Below, one piece after another: positions 49,539 to 52,159 of a DNA stretch of 52,159 nucleotides. The translations under genes and the position numbers were made by a program. Numbering within the stretch: position 1 is the stretch's first letter; each line of letters opens with the position of its first letter. Origin of the DNA: a virus; the IMG/VR virus record IMGVR_UViG_3300000228_000010, positions 2,335-54,493 of that record; one strand, written 5' to 3'. The notes beneath the pieces are model-generated. The model worked only from the letters and a program-made list of their open reading frames with translations, was not told the DNA's origin and made no database searches.

Positions 49539-50588
49539 TTATGCGCCTGGACGACGGCGCGCCCGGCGACCTTCTGCAGGTTCTGATTCTTTGGTCATAA
49601 TAGCTTCCTCAGCTTTTTCTTCGGAAACACGACCTCTGCGAGTATGCTTTTCTTCAGGCTCTTCTTCTTTCTGAGCTTTCTCCAAAGCTGCTTTTTCTGC
49701 TGCTTCAAATGCATCCTCACACCCATGAACATCAGGACAATTCTCACATTCATCGAACTTGCCGAAATCTTCAGCGAATGTTCCAGGACATTTGAACTTA
49801 GCAGCTTTGTGTGACATTTTTTCTTCCACTTCAGCTTCAGGCTCTTCATCAGCCTCAAGTCCAAAGAAAGCATTTTTCACTTCCTCATAGGTGGGAAGAT
49901 GAATCAGTTCATCCAGAGAAAGGGCAGCATCCAGTACTTCATCGGAAATCGGTTCATCACGATCTACAAACTGGAACGCTTTATACTCGGTGTTTGTCGG
50001 ACCGTTGCCCTTCTTGCGAAAACAAAGAGTTTTGCCATCGTCAGGGTCTGAATAAGTGATGAAACCACCGCCGCGAGGTTTCTTGGAGAGTTCAGCAAGC
50101 TCTTTTTCAAAGAGCCAGTGACTAACCTCAAAGAGTTGGATACCTTTGCGAACCTCTTTGTCGTTGTCCCGTACCACAATGTTGTACAACACGCGGCGAG
50201 TAGGATTCAATGACTTGGCATACTTTTCATCATAGTCATCCTGCTTCCGAATCTCCGCTTGTTCGTCACAGATGGGGCATTTTTTACCGAATGTGCGGGC
50301 GAGACAGACATAGGAATCTTCGTTGACACCAACTTTACGGTGAACATAGAAGTCCAGATTGCAAGCGAGCTTGCCTTCTTTAACTGACGGATGCTGGGTT
50401 CCTGCGATATACGGGATAATGTCAATGAAGTGTTCATCTTCGGAGCACTTCCAGAGTGGAGTGTTTCCTTGCTTGTCTTTTACATAGATGGATTTAAACT
50501 TGCCGCTGTCATCTTTGCTGTTGTACGATTCTTGGAGCCTCTGGCTCATTTCGTCCTTCATAGCTTTTCTACGTTCCGACGGTTTCAT
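49539..50588 (-). CDS. gp32-like single-stranded DNA-binding protein
   Basis: A 349-residue protein matching T4 gp32. Its zinc site is His83-x11-Cys95-x8-Cys104-x2-Cys107 (CLARTFGKKCPIC), the same order as in gp32. The N-terminus is basic (KPSERRKAMKDEM, cooperativity region) and the C-terminus is charged and acidic with Arg-rich end (GRRARRRPGA), with an additional CxxC-type cluster at about residues 268-292 that T4 gp32 lacks. It protects replication intermediates. The leader holds four CTACAA-type repeats, possibly for autoregulation. Confidence 0.9.
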   Translation of the reverse strand: MKPSERRKAMKDEMSQRLQESYNSKDDSGKFKSIYVKDKQGNTPLWKCSEDEHFIDIIPYIAGTQHPSVKEGKLACNLDFYVHRKVGVNEDSYVCLARTFGKKCPICDEQAEIRKQDDYDEKYAKSLNPTRRVLYNIVVRDNDKEVRKGIQLFEVSHWLFEKELAELSKKPRGGGFITYSDPDDGKTLCFRKKGNGPTNTEYKAFQFVDRDEPISDEVLDAALSLDELIHLPTYEEVKNAFFGLEADEEPEAEVEEKMSHKAAKFKCPGTFAEDFGKFDECENCPDVHGCEDAFEAAEKAALEKAQKEEEPEEKHTRRGRVSEEKAEEAIMTKESEPAEGRRARRRPGA

Positions 50589-50602
50589 ACGGTGATTCTC
50601 CT

Positions 50603-50627
50603 TTGTAGTTGTAGTTGTGGTTGTAGT
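50603..50627 (-). promoter_or_regulatory. CTACAA repeat leader of gp32-like gene
   Basis: Read on the - strand the leader is four near-identical hexamers, CTACAA CCACAA CTACAA CTACAA, ending just before AGGAG. It has no G and little folding potential. T4 gp32 is known to repress its own mRNA by binding an unstructured leader near the ribosome site. A similar operator or a translation enhancer is likely. Confidence 0.55.
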
Positions 50628-50642
50628 GGCGCATAGGCCTTA

Positions 50643-50795
50643 TCAACTAAATTTTACTACTGATTCGGTGATACGCTCCTTTCGCTTGATGTTGAGCAAT
50701 GACTTGCCCATACCTAACCCGAACATTCTACCAGCGCAATACGCCAAGAATAGACCTGTTATTATTGAACAGAATATTTGCAGCACCAAAATCAT
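50643..50795 (-). CDS. 50-residue membrane protein
   Basis: A short ORF whose ATG at 50795 overlaps the preceding stop as ATGA. It starts with a hydrophobic stretch of about 18-20 residues (MILVLQIFCSIITGLFLAYC), a probable membrane helix, then a basic tail with MFGLGMGKSLLNIKRKERI. It sits between the UvsY-like and gp32-like genes. Role unknown; it could anchor a complex to the membrane. Confidence 0.55.
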   Translation of the reverse strand: MILVLQIFCSIITGLFLAYCAGRMFGLGMGKSLLNIKRKERITESVVKFS

Positions 50796-51304
50796 TCTGC
50801 TTTCCGTCTTGCTAGACGGGCATTTTTCTCGAGGCTCTCAGTTTGACTGGTTGAAGAAGCTTTGTCAACAACAGCCTGATAGCCCTTATCCAACTCTTTG
50901 TTGCCTGAATAGTAACTGCTGACATACAGTTGAACCAGCACCTCAATCATTTTGCGGCGTTGCTCAAAAGATTCTTTGGCTACTGCAAGAATGTTTACTT
51001 CATGGCATGCAGCCAAGTATTCATCATTGGCAGATTTGAAGTTTTCGTGCCCACTGATAGCTGATGCAATGAATGCCTCAGTAGGAGCTTTTTCATTTAT
51101 CCAACCATAAGAACGAGGATCTTTACGAATTTCCTCGTCACAATCGCTGCGAACGACAGACAGGTAATCTTTTGCACGGTCACGATCATTGACGGCATCA
51201 GCCCACTGTTCACCCCAGTATGCATAAAGCTCAGGTTGCTCCAAAGCACACTTATCAAGGGAGTATTGATCTAACTTAACATCTTGTTTAAAATCTCTGG
51301 ACAT
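50792..51304 (-). CDS. Possible UvsY-like recombination mediator
   Basis: A 170-residue helical protein, the first gene after a promoter and followed by gp32- and UvsX-like genes. The layout, with long charged helices including KLDQYSLDKCALEQPELYAY near the start and AKESFEQRRKMIEVLVQLYVS near residues 108-128, resembles small mediator proteins that load UvsX on gp32-coated DNA. That order matches T4 uvsX-uvsY biology. No sequence family can be proved here. AAGGAG before ATG. Confidence 0.5.
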   Translation of the reverse strand: MSRDFKQDVKLDQYSLDKCALEQPELYAYWGEQWADAVNDRDRAKDYLSVVRSDCDEEIRKDPRSYGWINEKAPTEAFIASAISGHENFKSANDEYLAACHEVNILAVAKESFEQRRKMIEVLVQLYVSSYYSGNKELDKGYQAVVDKASSTSQTESLEKNARLARRKAE

Positions 51305-51327
51305 CTTGTCTCCTTTGTGTTTGTCAG

Positions 51328-51344
51328 CTATTGTTATAATAGCA
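51328..51344 (-). promoter_or_regulatory. Extended -10 promoter with dyad for recombination operon
   Basis: On the - strand TGCTATTAT (51336-51344) is an extended -10 element (TGn plus TATTAT). A dyad CTATT-GTTAT-AATAG (51328-51342) overlaps it, a plausible operator. The -35 region is weak. It lies about 30 bases before the first gene of the gp32/uvsX block, downstream of the stop at 51353. Confidence 0.5.
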
Positions 51345-51352
51345 CAAGATGA

Positions 51353-51529
51353 TTAACCTTTAGTAAATTTTATTTCGGCGTTCCTTGCATCAAACACCGC
51401 ATCAACAAGGTCCTCAAAAGCGTCCTGTATAGCTTCACCTTCATCCACGGTTGCGATCATGTCAATGCGGCTGGATTCGTAGTTACCGTCATTGAACGTC
51501 TTGCCATAAGAAATAGTCTTAATTTCCAT
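51353..51529 (-). CDS. 58-residue hypothetical protein
   Basis: A short ORF overlapping the end of the gene before by 11 bases, with AAGGAGG upstream of ATG 51529. The protein is MEIKTISYGKTFNDGNYESS, then a strand/helix unit with EGEAIQDAFEDLVDAVFDARN. Similar small acidic proteins occur near replication genes in phages. Good ribosome site and coupling make it credible. Function unknown. Confidence 0.65.
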   Translation of the reverse strand: MEIKTISYGKTFNDGNYESSRIDMIATVDEGEAIQDAFEDLVDAVFDARNAEIKFTKG

Positions 51530-51713
51530 TGCCTTCCTCCTTAAAAAGTAGTGGTGTGTCGTCTGATACTGCTGCCGAAATAACTATCATCTCCAAACCC
51601 TTATTCATTACTACTCCTACTGAACCTGTTGTGCCATCTGCAGGATCAAAAACTAGCTGCATCTGCTTGGATGGGTCCTCTTTGTCACGAACTATTACAT
51701 GGATTTTTCTCAT
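51519..51713 (-). CDS. 64-residue hypothetical protein
   Basis: A small protein with GAGGAGG before ATG 51713. It begins MRKIHVIVRDKEDPSKQMQL, with strands around LVFDPADGTTGSVGVVM and a final acidic part. It lies between two other small coupled ORFs. No family recognised. Confidence 0.55.
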   Translation of the reverse strand: MRKIHVIVRDKEDPSKQMQLVFDPADGTTGSVGVVMNKGLEMIVISAAVSDDTPLLFKEEGNGN

Positions 51714-51724
51714 TTCCTACCTCC

Positions 51725-51946
51725 TCAGAACGGAATTTCGTCTAAATCATAAGCTGCTTGGTGAAACCCGGAAACATCAACTTTGATCATGGCAGTGAGG
51801 AACTCTATTCGGAACTCTGCCTCTTCCTCAGTTTCATCATCATATATAGGGTTTTGCATTACTACCTTCAGCCATTCAAACACGGACTTTTTAACAGTAA
51901 AAGTTAAGTAAGGTTCAGCCCTAACCATGACAGATGGCTTTATCAT
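51725..51946 (-). CDS. 73-residue hypothetical protein
   Basis: Its ATG at 51946 forms ATGA with the stop of the gene upstream. The sequence is strand-rich at first (VRAEPYLTFTVKKSVFEWLKVV) and acidic near residue 37 (DDETEEEAEF). Typical of small accessory genes in this position; role unknown. Confidence 0.55.
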   Translation of the reverse strand: MIKPSVMVRAEPYLTFTVKKSVFEWLKVVMQNPIYDDETEEEAEFRIEFLTAMIKVDVSGFHQAAYDLDEIPF

Positions 51947-52159
51947 AGGTTCACCGCAATTTCTATTGCCAATGCACCATCAATACCTATTATGCGTATT
52001 GTATCTTCAACATCCGTAAATCTCGGTGCTCTCATTACAAACAGTTCTTTCCTCTCCCATAAGAAACAAACTTCTATTTCTTGTTGGGAAATAAGTTTGA
52101 TGTTAATTGAATCAAACTTAACACCAGCACCGCCACGAAATTCGATGAAAGGATTTTCA
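51943..52159 (-). CDS. Hypothetical protein, 5' part outside the window
   Basis: The frame is open from the window edge to a TGA at 51943-51945. About 71 residues are visible, including FRGGAGVKFDSINIKLISQQ and VMRAPRFTDVEDTIRIIGID, a mix of strands and helices. It ends in ATGA coupling to the next gene. The start is missing, so length and family are unknown. Confidence 0.5.
   Translation of the reverse strand, partial: ENPFIEFRGGAGVKFDSINIKLISQQEIEVCFLWERKELFVMRAPRFTDVEDTIRIIGIDGALAIEIAVNL

Noticed and set aside
1-52159. CRISPR array, insertion sequence, integrase or reverse-transcriptase cassette
   Set aside because: No regularly spaced repeats, terminal inverted repeats with transposase, integrase or reverse-transcriptase motifs were seen anywhere.

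Overview
The window is part of a tailed bacteriophage genome with siphovirus-type gene content. It runs from a probable small terminase gene through packaging, head, connector, tail, tail-tip, fibre and lysis genes on the + strand (1 to about 39.8 kb). It then meets a converging block of recombination, replication and nucleotide genes on the - strand (39.8 kb to the end). Clear AGGAG-type ribosome binding sites, 1- and 4-base stop/start overlaps (TAATG, ATGA) and sigma70-like promoter elements suggest an ordinary bacterial host. A two-membrane-pass protein resembling a chemoreceptor sensor domain hints at a Gram-negative host, but nothing fixes the host. The DNA is AT-rich; the head genes at about 5.6-8.1 kb and the major tail gene look more codon-biased than their neighbours, as expected for abundant proteins.

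Layout, + strand: small terminase; a 339-base structured intergenic region with a strong promoter; large terminase; a small ORF; portal; prohead protease with a nested scaffold start; decoration protein; lambda gpE-like major capsid protein; connector, neck and tail-completion genes; a Com-like zinc protein; major tail protein; terminator; tail chaperones joined by a programmed -1 frameshift; a 2039-residue tape measure protein (tail roughly 300 nm); and a miniature copy of the tape-measure C-terminal motif. Next come minor tail proteins, a 1742-residue hub protein carrying Asp-box propeller segments, small tail-tip proteins and a 771-residue Cys-rich protein. Then follow a DUF1353 protein, a holin-like protein, membrane proteins, a 1400-residue fibre with a seven-bladed propeller, further virion proteins and a TIGR02594-type endolysin.

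Layout, - strand (read from the right): five small ORFs (the first cut by the window edge, one lacking from 60-residue cut-offs); a promoter; a possible UvsY-like mediator; a 50-residue membrane protein; a T4 gp32-like single-strand binding protein preceded by a CTACAA repeat leader; a UvsX/RecA recombinase; a 5' nuclease; a RuvC-like resolvase; an SbcC/Rad50 ATPase split into two separated genes; a dNMP kinase; ThyX; an SbcD/Mre11 nuclease with altered metal-ligand motifs; and an ATP-dependent DNA ligase. Together this is a T4-style recombination and repair set in a siphovirus. No polymerase, primase or helicase lies in this window.

The most notable points are the split Rad50/SbcC with its break exactly at the zinc hook, a complete -1 frameshift signal (slippery A7, six-base spacer, 11-bp stem), the mini copy of the tape-measure C-terminus, a beta domain shared by the major tail protein and a tail-tip protein, and the possible autoregulatory leader of the gp32-like gene. 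Several genes of 50-59 codons were found by hand reading.
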